Source: Hymenoscyphus infarciens
Lineage: Eukaryota > Ascomycota > Leotiomycetes > Helotiales > Helotiaceae
Assembly (NCBI GenBank): GCA_001414345.1
Contig: LLCB01000141.1
Location: 1 to 64,000 of the forward strand
DNA: 64,000 nt
Direction of reading: 5' to 3'
Position numbers and translations under genes: made by a program. The notes under the pieces were generated by a model that saw only the letters and a program-made list of their open reading frames with translations, was not told where the DNA came from and did no database searches. Of this stretch, positions 37,062 to 47,605 are shown piece by piece (the stretch's first letter is position 1; each line of letters opens with the position of its first letter).

Positions 37062-38140
37062 ATGCATCTTCTCCAAACGGGTCTTTGGGCCGTATTTGCC
37101 AACTCGTTGGTTCATGGCTTCCAATTCGTCTCGGAAAATTCAGATGTCATCTACGACGTAGGTAGAAATTATGTTCAGATGCAAATGCTCTTCGCTAATC
37201 TCCTTAGCCCTCCTTCCCTGTGCTTCAAAACCTCACAGAACAGCAAACCACCAACGGAGGCTCATTCTGGTCCAGCTCATTTTTGACAGCTTCAAACTCC
37301 CACCAGTATCTACTGATCTCCCACGCCCTCATAAGCCCATTCACCTCTTTGGTCCGATCCTCGATTCTCGACATCACAAATACCTCCAATTACTACAGCA
37401 ACACGACCTATGTCAGCATCCCTAACATTACGCAAAACGGGATTTTTAATATCACCAAAGACGACTTCACTTACTTGTCTACCACGCCTGACAGCTTCTC
37501 GAAGCTTTACACTTCCATGAGCACGCCCGATTACTCCTACGAGCTATCTTTCAACGCAACATCCAAAGCCCTTCTCAACATGGGCGGGAACCCTTTCAAT
37601 TTCGGAACTGGCGACACCGTCGAAATTGGACTTCCCGCCTGCCAAAGTGCCGGAAGCCTCACCATGAACGGAGAAACGGTAACGATTGTCCCAGAAACCT
37701 CCTTCACATGGTACGAGCGTCAACATGGGTCTGGTGGCCCAATTGGAAACTGGACCTGGTTTCAACTCCATTTTCCCGGTTCAGATATCAAAGCAAGCAT
37801 CTGGGCAATCGATACCTCCGAGCCGGCAGCAGGGACACAATGGCGCTTTGCCAGCGTGCGGGTAGGAAATGAGACAAGGTTAAGGCCCCTGACCTTTATA
37901 GCTGATTATGGCCGGACTTTTACTTCCAGCGCTTCGAATGTTACGTATCCTTTAAAGTGGACTCTGGATTTTGGTTATGGGGAGCACTTGATCGTTGAGA
38001 GCGTCAGGGATGATCAAGAGTTGGCTGGAGCGCGGGCTCTGCAGGACTTCGCATATGAAGGATTTGTTACAGCAAAGGGTAACTTCATGGGAATCAGCGA
38101 AGCTTTTGGTGTTGTTGAGTTAGTGAGGTCTGTGGCATAA
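37062..38140 (+). CDS. Secreted CrtC/AttH-like (kievitone hydratase-like) protein (two exons)
   Basis: Predicted 342-residue secreted glycoprotein. Exon 1 is 37062-37157 (signal peptide MHLLQTGLWAVFANSLVHG plus 13 residues), the intron is 50 nt (GTAGGT...GCTAATCTCCTTAG with a good branch-site word) and exon 2 is 37208-38140, in phase 0. The mature part resembles the lipocalin-like CrtC/AttH hydratase family known from fungal kievitone hydratase: NGGSFWSSSFLTASNSHQYL near the start, the TGDTVEIGLPACQSAGSLTM region, SFTWYERQHGSGG, WTWFQLHFPGSDIKASIWAI, and a C-terminal YEGFVTAKGNFMGISEAFGVVE. Several N-glycosylation sequons (NTT, NIT, NAT, NWT) are present. Kievitone hydratase detoxifies a bean phytoalexin; whether this protein hydrates a plant compound is inference. 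It is the only intact gene between about 32 and 43 kb and lies against AT-rich DNA. Confidence 0.82.
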
Positions 38141-38530
38141 CCGTGAGGTAGCTTACCTTCTTTCTCGTGCTATTACTACGGAATTATCTTTTGCCTATAA
38201 GTTGATAAAGATATAAGCCTATATAATTTTTGGTAATAGCTTGAGAAAACTCTATTCTAAGATTATATCGCGTTGTTACAGATATGATCTAAGAAACAAT
38301 AAGCTTCTAGAGCTTTAGAAAGCAGGTAGAAGAGTTTAACTCGAGGTGTATATTAATTCTAGTAAATACTTTAGTTAGCGCGATTTATATATTAAATTAT
38401 TATAATATACAAATTCATCTTCCTAAATAATTCTATAATAACTAGTATCTTTATTTACTTTTCTAGTAATAAAATATATTCTCTTTAATTAAAAACATGA
38501 AATATATATATAATAACTATTTTTTACTTA

Positions 38531-38965
38531 GAGCCTATTTGGCTCGTATATATCTAGGATATATATTACTAAGAAACGTAAGATAATATAAATATATATA
38601 CACCAATTCTATATATATACTAGTGTTTAGCATATATAGTTAAAAGTGATATAAATCCCTCGTTTGACCTCGTATATCTTAGTATATATATAAATAAGAT
38701 ATATACTATTAAAAAAAGATTTAGACCTCTAGAGATATAAATCTTTAAAAGTCCGTATATATCTCTTCCTACCTACTAGTTTCATAGTACTACTCACTTA
38801 AAATATATAAATATATACTAATATATTCACTACGAGCTAAACGATTACTTAATAAATTAAGAAATAAGTGATAATATATACTAACTTATACGAGATTACT
38901 ATTTAGAACATCTTATTAAATATCTATCTATATATTTAAATAATTTATACGAGCTAAATAAGCTC
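38531..38965 (+). repeat. PIF/Harbinger-like MITE, family A copy
   Basis: 435 bases from GAGCCTATTTGGCTCGTATA to TATACGAGCTAAATAAGCTC, with TTA on both sides (38528-38530, 38966-38968). The three-base TWA duplication and long inverted ends fit PIF/Harbinger-type MITEs. Confidence 0.8.
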
Positions 38966-39341
38966 TTAGAATCTACTTATAATCTACTTTCTCTTAATTA
39001 CTTATTAACTACTTATTAACTACTAAAAATTCTTAAATTTTTATACTATTAAAAATCTATTTCTACTATAATCTCTTCTAGATATATAATAACTATATTA
39101 TAAGTTATCGACGCTATGTCTTTAATATAGTATTAGATAATACTTATTTGATTTATAGATATCTATACTAAGAGAAAAAAGTAGTAAGTTAAGTATAGCT
39201 AAGAATCTATAAGATATCACTTTCTTAAAAAAATACTTAAAAGTAATATATCTTTTAAAGAGACGAGATATTAGATTTATATTCTAAAAGAAAGAAACTA
39301 TTAAATAACTAATTAAGTGATAACTTATAGATATAGACTTA

Positions 39342-39786
39342 GAGTCTATTTAGTTTATATATATCTAGAATATATACTATTAAAAATTAGAAGGTAATAT
39401 ATATATATATATACTAATTTATATCTATACTAGTATTTCGTATATATATTTAAAATTGATTTTAATCTCTTATTTAACCTCGTATATCTTAGTATATATA
39501 TAAATAGAATATACTACTATTAAAAAAAGCGTTAGAGCTCTAAATCTTTAAAACTTTATATATATATATTTTTATACTACTATTAAGACATCTACTTATC
39601 TATACTACTTACTTAGAATATATATAGAGATATATACTAGAATATATACTACGAGCTAAACGATTACTTAATATCTTAAGAAATAGTTAATAATATATAC
39701 TAACTTATATAAGATTACTATTTAGAAACTCTCGTTAAATATCTATATATATATATTTAAATAATTTATACGAGCTAAATTAGCTC
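39342..39786 (+). repeat. PIF/Harbinger-like MITE, family A copy
   Basis: 445 bases, GAGTCTATTTAG to CGAGCTAAATTAGCTC, flanked by TTA on both sides. Aligns along its length with 38531-38965. Confidence 0.8.
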
Positions 39787-40306
39787 TTATGCGGCGATAT
39801 TACTTATAATAAATTAGAGAGAGTTATAATATCTATTATATTATATAAAGTAGTCTAATTATTACTAGATTTCTAAGAATAATTAATAATATCTTAATTA
39901 TTAGTAGAAAAATAGTTAATCTAGAGAATAATAGTTCTTCTAGCTAAGAGCTAATAGAATACTTAGTCTTAGTATTTCTAAAAAATAAAGATAAAGTTAT
40001 ATAATTTTAATAGTAAATTCTAATTATTTATAACTCTAAGAGATTATATAACTTTTTATATAACCTTTATAAGTTATATAATAACTTTTTAATATAATTA
40101 AGTAGATTTTTAAAAAGAAAATATAGATTATATAATATCTCTATAGTATTATAAGATACTAGCGCTAAAAACCTAATATTTTTCGATTTTCACTACTTTT
40201 TAATAATATTAAATTATATTAGTTAAGAATTTATAATAGTTACTATATAATATATATCGCGATAATCTACTAAATATTATATCGCTACTTAAGTCAAAGT
40301 AAATAA

Positions 40307-40754
40307 GAGTCTATTTAGCTCGTATATACTACTAAAAATAATAACAAAAAATAATATATAGATATATATATTATAATATATACTAACGTTTAGCTAGTAT
40401 ATATTATAGTACGCACTTTTGCTTATACTTATTTCAAAGATATATACTAAGATATACGCTACTAAGTTTAAATAATATACTCTTTTAATCTCTTAATCTT
40501 TAACTTTTATATATCTATATATCTAGATATTCCTAGATATCTACTACTTCTACGACTATTAGTACTAGTACTAGTGGAATTCTAGCTATCTAATAAGATA
40601 TATATCGAGATATATACGTTAACCTAAATAGTAATTAAATCTATTTATAAAAAAATATATAATATAGTTAGAAATATATAAGTATCTTTAGATAATATAC
40701 GCTTATATAATTTTTATATAGTTATAGTTAATTATATATATACTAAATAAGCTC
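40307..40754 (+). repeat. PIF/Harbinger-like MITE, family B copy
   Basis: 448 bases with the same terminal words (GAGTCTATTTAGCTCGTATA; right end ACTAAATAAGCTC) and TAA on both sides, but a different interior (ATACTAACGTTTAGCTAGTA, CTCTTAATCTTTAACTTTTA) shared with 41347-41761. Confidence 0.75.
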
Positions 40755-41346
40755 TAAAAGTAAGATCTATCTTAAAAGTTTAAAATTTAGAATTCTAAGC
40801 TATAAGCTCTTTTAAGTCTTTTAGTTCTATCTCTAACTACTTAAGCTCTACTACTCTTCTATTCTTTATCTATAAGTCTAAACCTAGTCTTAGAATATAT
40901 GTTTTTAACTAGTAGGTTCTTAATATATAATTACTATAGCTAAACTATAAGTTAAAATTTAATCTACTAATAGCTATAGTATCTTAGAAACTATAATAGT
41001 ACTATAGCGTATAGTATAATACTATTATATATATTTATTCAAGTCTATAGCTAAAATACTAGTAGATAGCTTATAATATTTACTACTTATAGTACTACGA
41101 GCTATTATAAGACTTATAATTTTATCTAGTAATCTACTAGAAGAAGAAGTGAAAATAGAGCTAGATTATAAAGTAGAGTATCTCTAGGAAATTTCTACGC
41201 TATCTTAAGTTATTAAAGTACTCTAATAAATAAGTAGTTAAGATAGAGAGATTCTACGAATTTGAGAATTATAAAGTAGCTAGTCTCTTAATTATTATAG
41301 TATTTCACTTATTTCTTTTTTATCTTAAGTTCTAATTTATCTCTTA

Positions 41347-41761
41347 GAGCCTGTTTAGCTCGTATATATTAGTTCTTTTATAATATATATACTACTATAA
41401 ATAATAAGATAATTTATAATATATATATATATATATTTCATAATATATACTAACGTTTAGCTAATATATATTATAGTATATACTTTTGCTCGTACTTCTT
41501 TTAAATAATATACGCTTTTAATCTCTTAACCTTTAACTTTTATATATATATATATATTATTAAACTTCTGCTACTATTAGTACTAGATAGCTCTACTTCC
41601 TAGATATATATACTAATATATATATAATAAGCTAAATAGTAATTAGATATATTTTTAAAAAAGCTATAATATAATTAGAAAGATACGAGCATCTTTTCAC
41701 TCTATACTCGTATATAAATCTTATATATCTAAATCAAATTATATTTATACTAAATATACTC
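41347..41761 (+). repeat. PIF/Harbinger-like MITE, family B copy
   Basis: About 415 bases starting GAGCCTGTTTAGCTCGTATA and ending TACTAAATATACTC, flanked by TTA. Interior matches the family B copy at 40307-40754; the right end is more eroded. Confidence 0.7.
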
Positions 41762-42228
41762 TTATATAGCTATATTATATTTTAGAGTTAGTAATTGTCT
41801 ACTTATTATAATACTTATCTAAAAAGCTAAAAGAGAATTATATTACTTTTAATAAAAGCTAGTCTAATTTTACTTTCTATAAAAACTATAATAAGAGCTT
41901 AATACTTCTTATAAGCTAATAAATTATTTTATAATCTTTATATAAAGTATAATAAAAAGTATTATTAACCGACTATTTCTGGAATCCTAGTAAGAAATCT
42001 GTAGTTATATATCTTAATTTATAGCTAGTATATAAGCTCTTTCCGATATACTCTCTAGGACTAAGCTCTATACTCTAATTACCTCTTTTCTCGAGAACTC
42101 TCTATAATTTGCTATTGGCTAAGATCATTCTTTTAATTCAAGAACTGTCGAAGATTAGCAAGCTTGTTTCAAAATTAGCGTCAAGGAAGACTCTTTTTTC
42201 TTTGTCACCAAGCGTCATTGACATAGAA

Positions 42229-42689
42229 AAGGGAGGATCCTGGTGGGATAAAGAGGAGGACCCTTTTCTCCTGGAGCAGTTTATCACAAGAAGAAACTCG
42301 TGTAACATGGGACAAGTTAGCTGCCACTACGGATACTGAGTTGACAAGGCGGGAGATCGAAGAGGGAATACCTAAACGAAGAATTCATACCGAACCTATG
42401 TTGAAAGGTCGGATTCGCATAACGATAGGGAAAAAACCTCCTCGAGGGTGACGTAGAAGAAGCCGATGGATTCGTTGCTTCTAAGAATATTACATTTAGT
42501 GAACAAGCTGTACCCGAGGACCTAGGCCCACCAAAAGTTAAGCTTTTCACCTCCCTATGGAGTGCCTCTGTTCATAACGACATGGAAAATTACTCCTCTC
42601 AGTCCCCGGCTCAAAATTTCGCTCTTCAGCCTCCTAAAAATTACTGGATGCAGATAATAAATATGAAAGGGCTCATCAGGGGATTTTGA
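42229..42689 (+). pseudogene. Frameshifted Myb/SANT-like gene copy
   Basis: Three successive frames give one continuous product. First GGSWWDKEEDPFLLEQFI, then after a shift near 42290 ETRVTWDKLAATTDTELTRR and EIEEGIPKRR, then MLKGRIRITIGKKPPRG, then after a second shift near 42450 DVEEADGFVASKNITFSEQ and further coding-like sequence to a stop at 42689. The first parts form a Myb/SANT-like block with the same layout as the intact family members (W, acidic pair, LL; W-D-K-L-A-A; T-E-L-x-R-R; K-x-R-I-R). Two frameshifts show that it is not translated as one protein. Coding-like sequence may continue beyond 42689 in other frames. Confidence 0.65.
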
Positions 42690-43588
42690 AATACGGATCG
42701 GATTTTACTCGTGCACAGCCTGGACGGAGCAAAGTGCGCTATGATGTTTTCTGACACTGGCTGTGTTCAAGGCAGGCGAAGGACTGAAGCAAAAGAGAAA
42801 GAAAGCGGTGGATTGATACCCAGGATCAAGAGTCACGAGGAGAATATGCCCTCTCGTTTTACGGAGGAAGGTTTTCGCCGTGGCTTATCAAATAGCAAGT
42901 AAGGTGCTAGAGGGGGAAATTAGATCGTGCTACGGATAAGCTGGGTGAATTAGACGTAGTCCAAATATTCCCTTTTTGTCTTTGGGTGGTAAGGGTAAAC
43001 TGTTACCCATGTATACACACAATACTATCAATACTAATTGTGTAAAACTGAGCTCTATCTTAAAGTCTCCACAGTTTTCCACCCGCAACTCCCGTGGTCA
43101 TGGTTTGCAACGGTTTCGGCGGTTGTGGTGGTAGGAAAACAAATTTTGTTAGTCCAAACATTTAGTATCTTATATTTCTCCAAATGGAGAGGAGACGAGG
43201 CTGACATCGTTCCTCGCACATCGGAATAACATTTTTTAAAGTATTCTTGGAGTTGAATTAGCAACGTGACATAAAAAGGCCCAGATAAGGAAGATTCGTG
43301 ACACACCGAGAAACCATATATATCAGACTTAGATATTTCTAGTTAGAGGAGTGTGTTTGGTCACTTGAACTTGTTGAATAGAGTGTGAGCACTATCTTTA
43401 AAATATTTGTTTCAAAGAACGTGATTCCTGCATATTCCTGACTACATACTGTGACACTTGAGACAAAAAAGACTCCTAAACAATAAAAACTCTAGAATAT
43501 CCTCGCTCTCAAGACAACTGAATATTTCTATATGCCAAGTCAACCAGGAACAGAAACCAATGTCGCCCCCAGGTTCTGATTCTTGCCC
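42690..43588. other. Intergenic region, mostly unreadable
   Basis: The first 200 bases may be the decayed end of the preceding pseudogene (a basic stretch RERKRW and further short pieces). The rest shows no gene, and the 3' end of the gene at 43589 must lie here. Confidence 0.45.
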
Positions 43589-44416
43589 TTATTTGAAATC
43601 CCAGCCCTCAAAATTGTCTCCTTTGTATTGTTCCTCCTCTCCTTCCACCTCCAGCTTTCTCTCAAATGCCAAAGCCGCAGCCTCTCTCAACGACTCGAAC
43701 TTTTGTTGGCTCCATCCGCGCGTCGCCGAAGCAGCACCATAGGCATTATACTCCTCAACTGCATCTGCGTAGTCTAGACGGGCGAAATTGACATCGGTCT
43801 TGAGTTCGGCAGGGAATGGTGCTTCAGTCATGTGTAGAGGGAATGACGTGCTGGCCGCAAGGACTGCTGTGGTCTCAGCTGGGTGGACCAAAACGGGAGT
43901 TTGGACAATGATAACCTCAAGATCGGTATTGGAAGCCATGGTTTCAGCGGGTTGAAGGCTGGATTGATCTTCAAACACTTCAATCTCCTCTTCCTCCTCA
44001 AACTCTTGACTGGTCCGTTCAGGGTAGTTCTGAATTCGTTGACCTTCCGCCATATCAACCTCCATAGCCTCGTCTTGTGTGGAAGTCTCAACAAGAGAAC
44101 CTGCTCCATGGCTCTTGTCGCCATCTTGTTCACCATCCCCCACAGCCGTGTCCACCTCTTCATCATCCTCCCCTTCAGCGTCATCCTCCGCTTCAAATAG
44201 CTCTGGTCGTTTGGTTTTCAGTCTTCTGAGTTGGCTTTGGAGTCCAGGAATCTTGTATACTCTTAGTGGCACAACCCCAGTCGTTGCATGTCGTCTCTTC
44301 ATTTCTTGGTTCATCGAATCAGCAACCTTGATCCACGCATATCTTGGACATAACTTTCGTGTTTCGCGCACAAGAAGTAGCGACTCATCTTCAGTCCAAA
44401 CAATAGTCTTTCCCAT
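43589..44416 (-). CDS. Myb/SANT-like single-domain protein
   Basis: Intronless 275-residue protein starting at ATG 44416 in the context GCGCCATGG. Residues 4-70 form a Myb/SANT-like domain: IVWTEDESLLLVRETRK, YAWIKVADSMNQEMKRRHA, LQSQLRRLKTKRPEL. It is followed by a strongly acidic segment (EAEDDAEGEDDEEVDTAVGD, about residues 75-95) and a C-terminal part ending in an Ala/Tyr-rich helix and KGDNFEGWDFK. The frame stays open upstream to about 44665 with a proline run but has no ATG; that region is probably leader, possibly spliced. Acidic tract plus Myb-like domain suggests a nuclear DNA- or chromatin-associated role, by inference. It sits between two TE-rich stretches and is nearest in sequence to the broken copy at 33164. 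Confidence 0.75.
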   Translation of the reverse strand: MGKTIVWTEDESLLLVRETRKLCPRYAWIKVADSMNQEMKRRHATTGVVPLRVYKIPGLQSQLRRLKTKRPELFEAEDDAEGEDDEEVDTAVGDGEQDGDKSHGAGSLVETSTQDEAMEVDMAEGQRIQNYPERTSQEFEEEEEIEVFEDQSSLQPAETMASNTDLEVIIVQTPVLVHPAETTAVLAASTSFPLHMTEAPFPAELKTDVNFARLDYADAVEEYNAYGAASATRGWSQQKFESLREAAALAFERKLEVEGEEEQYKGDNFEGWDFK

Positions 44417-44990
44417 GGCGCGTGAATGAATTGAATGCTGTTTGTTGATTTGTTTGTTTAGGCTGTTCGTTGTACATCCAGCCGCAAGGCTATTTGCTGA
44501 TTGAGGTAATGAGGAGTTATGGTTTGTATTGTCTTTCAATATGCTGCGTACCTGAGGTGGTGGTGGTGGTGGTGGAGGTTGTGCAGGCTTGTTTTTTGAT
44601 ATGGGCTTTATATCTTTTGTGGGGCTACGCGAAATTACGCGCCTGCTCTTTGAGGCTGGATTCAATCAAGCTGTACTCTCCTTCACTTCTATTGTGTGAA
44701 CTTATTTGCACATAATTTATTTTGCGCGTAGAGAGAAAGAATAAGACTTGGCATTTCATCAAATCCAAGTTCCCAATTCATTGCAGCTTCGCCATTACAA
44801 AAACATAACCAGATTAAATGGAGAAGGTCAGATGAACTCTGGGTAACTTCGGATAAACTTTAAAGTCCATGACAGTCCCTCACTGTTGAGTAATTTTCCA
44901 TTCACTCGCTAAGCCCCCACAATCCCAGTTCCACCAAAACTTTCAGTGAGTTAATAAACCTTTCAAAAGAACTAGAACCATATACAGCTA
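44417..44990. promoter_or_regulatory. Upstream region of the 43589-44416 gene
   Basis: Contains a GTGGTGGTGGTGGTGGAG repeat (44559-44579) and, read on the minus strand, a long leader-like CT/CA-rich sequence. A CAG-GTACGC donor-like site and AATCAG acceptor-like site may define a leader intron. No factor site was recognised. Confidence 0.35.
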
Positions 44991-45528
44991 CAGTGAGTTG
45001 CGAGTTAAGCTTGAATTTGCCTACTTTTTTTGAAATCCGAGCTTTTTGAAAAAGTCCTTGATTTCCCCCCTTTTTAGGCACTCTTTTACCTATTTATTAA
45101 TAATAACATATGTTAGTATACTCTAGATAATAGAAAACGAGCGCTTTATATGTCCTCTATTACTCTATAAACTTTATATAATAAAAACAGACCTTTTTAT
45201 ATCTGTCTTAATTTTTATAAGGTCTTAGCGTACCTTATTAATTAACCTTACTAGAGTACGTAGAGGTAGTGAAATTCTTTTAAAAAATGGGGTTTTTTTA
45301 AGAATTATCTATTTTTTAGTTTACTTTTATTATACTTACTTTAAATTAATAAGTAATATAGAAGAGAGAGAATTAGATATAGCGCTTCTTTCTAGCTAGG
45401 CCTCGTCTCTTTTAGAGTACTTTTATTTTCTATCTTCTAATGAAGAGAGGGAGAAAGCTTTGAAGAAAAAAAAAAGCTCGGATTACAAAAAAAAGTAGAC
45501 AAATTCATGCTTAACTCGCAACGCACTG
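44991..45528. mobile_element. Pogo/mariner-like non-autonomous element
   Basis: About 538 bases with long inverted ends: CAGTGAGTTGCGAGTTAAGC at the left, continuing TTGAATTTGCCTACTTTTTT and AAATCCGAGCTTTTTG; the right end mirrors this as AAAGCTCGGATTAC, an A-run, GTAGACAAATTCATGCTTAA and CTCGCAACGCACTG. A TA dinucleotide lies at each outer edge. The interior is AT-rich and RIPped with no transposase frame. TA target site and CAGTG ends suggest the Tc1/mariner-pogo group. Confidence 0.7.
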
Positions 45529-46448
45529 TATAAGATAAGTCTTCTAAGGAGTCTTAAATATAAAATAATATTTTCATAATAGAGACTCTTACTAAACCAT
45601 TAATTGACTACACGCAATTGGTCCTCAAGTTCATCGAGATTCTCCACTATATTTGAGCTTATACTAGGAAAGCTGGAGACCTTGCTTCATTTCTCAATCC
45701 AACCGCTGTAGCACTACACTCTTTTCTCTAAATACCTTCCCACTTTCCTTGTACCTCGCATTAGCACACGATGAACATTAGGTGAAAGCATTCCATTTAT
45801 TCCCCCTCCTCTTATTCATAATAACTTGCTCATCAACATTAATTATCTTTCTCTCTCCACGAAATAAATAATAATTCAAAACCAGCTCAACCTCCAGCTG
45901 AACCTCCCCACTTGCACATTGATACAAAGTGATATCCTGAAATAACCTATGGACGCGGCTATTTGAACTAGAGCGCGACGTCAACTGTGATTCCGATCAC
46001 AATACAAAATTAAGCCCGATTTAGATCAAAAAGGTAAACTGTTTGTATAAATTGTTGCTTTAATTACAATCAGAGCCAATCAGAGGTCGATTTCTAGTTA
46101 GCGTTATTTTAACGATTTTAGATTTCACTTCTAAACCTTCTATAACAGTGTTTTGGGTTTCCCCGCCTAATCTATTATCCTATCCTACCTTAACGATCCT
46201 TCTCCTTCCTGCCTCTATTTTAAGGCTATCCTGCCTAATCCTATCCTAATATATCACTTCTCTTAGCTACTCCAATCCTATTCTGAAATTTGTTCCGCCT
46301 ATCCTTTCCTATCTAAGGTATCGAGGTAGCCTTTCCTAGCCTATAGGGGAGGCTAGGTAGGGTATATACCAGCTTTAAATATATTATTTATAGTATTATT
46401 AGTGGATTTAGCAGAAGTAGTACTACCTAAGAAAAGTATATAATATTA

Positions 46449-46560
46449 CTTCGTCCTAGGTATAATAATTACAGCAGAAGTAAAAGGAACCCTTATAAAA
46501 ATCGGCTAAAAACCCTAGTAGCTTATAAAATCTATAGTAATTGTTATACCTAAGACGAAG
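46449..46560 (+). repeat. Family C MITE nested in the hAT-like element
   Basis: CTTCGTCCTAGGTATAAT at the left and ATACCTAAGACGAAG at the right with TA at both edges (46447-46448, 46561-46562). Aligns with 34236-34351 and with the less mutated 36324-36513. Confidence 0.8.
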
Positions 46561-46603
46561 TAGTCTCTAATCAGTACCTAAAAACAGGGGTTTTACTATA
46601 GTA

Positions 46604-46737
46604 CTTTGTCCTAGGCCTTTTAAACGTTATTCAGATAGAGTAATTACTACATTTCCGATGCTTTATACTACCAAAAACCCTCTATAAATTCTATAAAGTA
46701 ACCCTCTTATTTAATGTTTAAAAGGCCTAGGACGAAG
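46604..46737. repeat. Second TA-flanked MITE nested in the hAT-like element
   Basis: Inverted ends CTTTGTCCTAGGCCTTTTAA and TTAAAAGGCCTAGGACGAAG, one mismatch in about 22, flanked by TA. Terminal CTTCGTCCTAGG is shared with family C but the interior differs. Confidence 0.82.
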
Positions 46738-47078
46738 TAATATCTTGTCTTTTAGCAGCTTTAATAATATTATTATTTTTGATACTTCTTAAATTAGTCT
46801 ATAATAATAGTACTTTTTATTACTTTTTACTTATTTTAATACTTTTTACTTATATACTTCCTATCTTATCCTATCCTTTCTAGCATCTCTCCTTACCTAG
46901 CTTCATCTTTTAGTCTTCCTTGCCTCTCCTATCCAAATTTGTATCTCTCCTACCTAATTCAGCCTAGCTTATAAGTGAAATTAGCCTATCCCCTCCTTTC
47001 CTAATAGAGAGGGGTAGCCTATCCTCTCCAGAGTGCCAGGCTAACCAAGGCGGGGAAAGCCAAAACACTGTTCTGTAA

Positions 47079-47605
47079 TAATGCCTGTCTTTGCTGCAGC
47101 TGCAGTTGAAGAGCGTGTCAGGTTGATTTGTCTCGGATCAATAGAAGTTCTTCTTTATTACTTGCGTTGTGGTTTTTAGGTTGGAAAATGAAGTGTTGAC
47201 AGGGGGACTTTAGTCTATTAATGGGTAAATCGTTGTGCAACAATATGGACGAAAACACGCAGATGCCAACCGCCGCAAAAACTCGACGCGAATTGAATTT
47301 TGGTTCGCATTTAAGCTGTTATACATATCTCAATCCATGCCAAAAAAATTCTTCAGAATTCCCTTGCTATGAATTAAGCGATATAGGCGCCCGTTTTGCG
47401 GATAAAACCGGAAGGAGATAAAAATACAGAAGAGAGTTGAAGCCAGATGTTCCAGCAAGATTCGTGTATATCTAGCAAGGTGAACTATGATGCCCTCTCT
47501 ATCTATACTTCCTTATCTTCCCTTCACCAATCATAATCACAGTAAATCACTCGTCGCGTTTCTTCATAAACTTGGTCTCGGGGACCTGCCGGGTTTCGCT
47601 ACTAC
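47079..47605. other. Intergenic region downstream of the methyltransferase
   Basis: No gene recognised. A 67-codon frame at 47221-47421 on the plus strand starts with ATG but has no family resemblance and unremarkable composition; it is not called. Confidence 0.45.

Larger units (their letters stand above)
38141..42108. other. AT-rich RIPped block with several MITEs
   Basis: Almost 4 kb of TA-dominated sequence without coding frames. Four MITEs (listed separately) account for about 1.7 kb; the remainder shows no structure that I could read. Confidence 0.7.
46146..47070. mobile_element. hAT-like non-autonomous element with nested MITEs
   Basis: 925 bases bounded by CAGTGTTTTGGGTTTCCCCG and the inverse CGGGGAAAGCCAAAACACTG. 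Flanking eight-base words are TTCTATAA (46138-46145) and TTCTGTAA (47071-47078), identical except for one G/A transition, which RIP could explain. Eight-base target sites and CAG/CTG ends are typical of hAT elements. The interior is built from variations of CCTATCC and CTTCCT, as in the smaller element at 52311-52613, with two family C-type MITEs inserted in the middle. No transposase. Confidence 0.8.
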
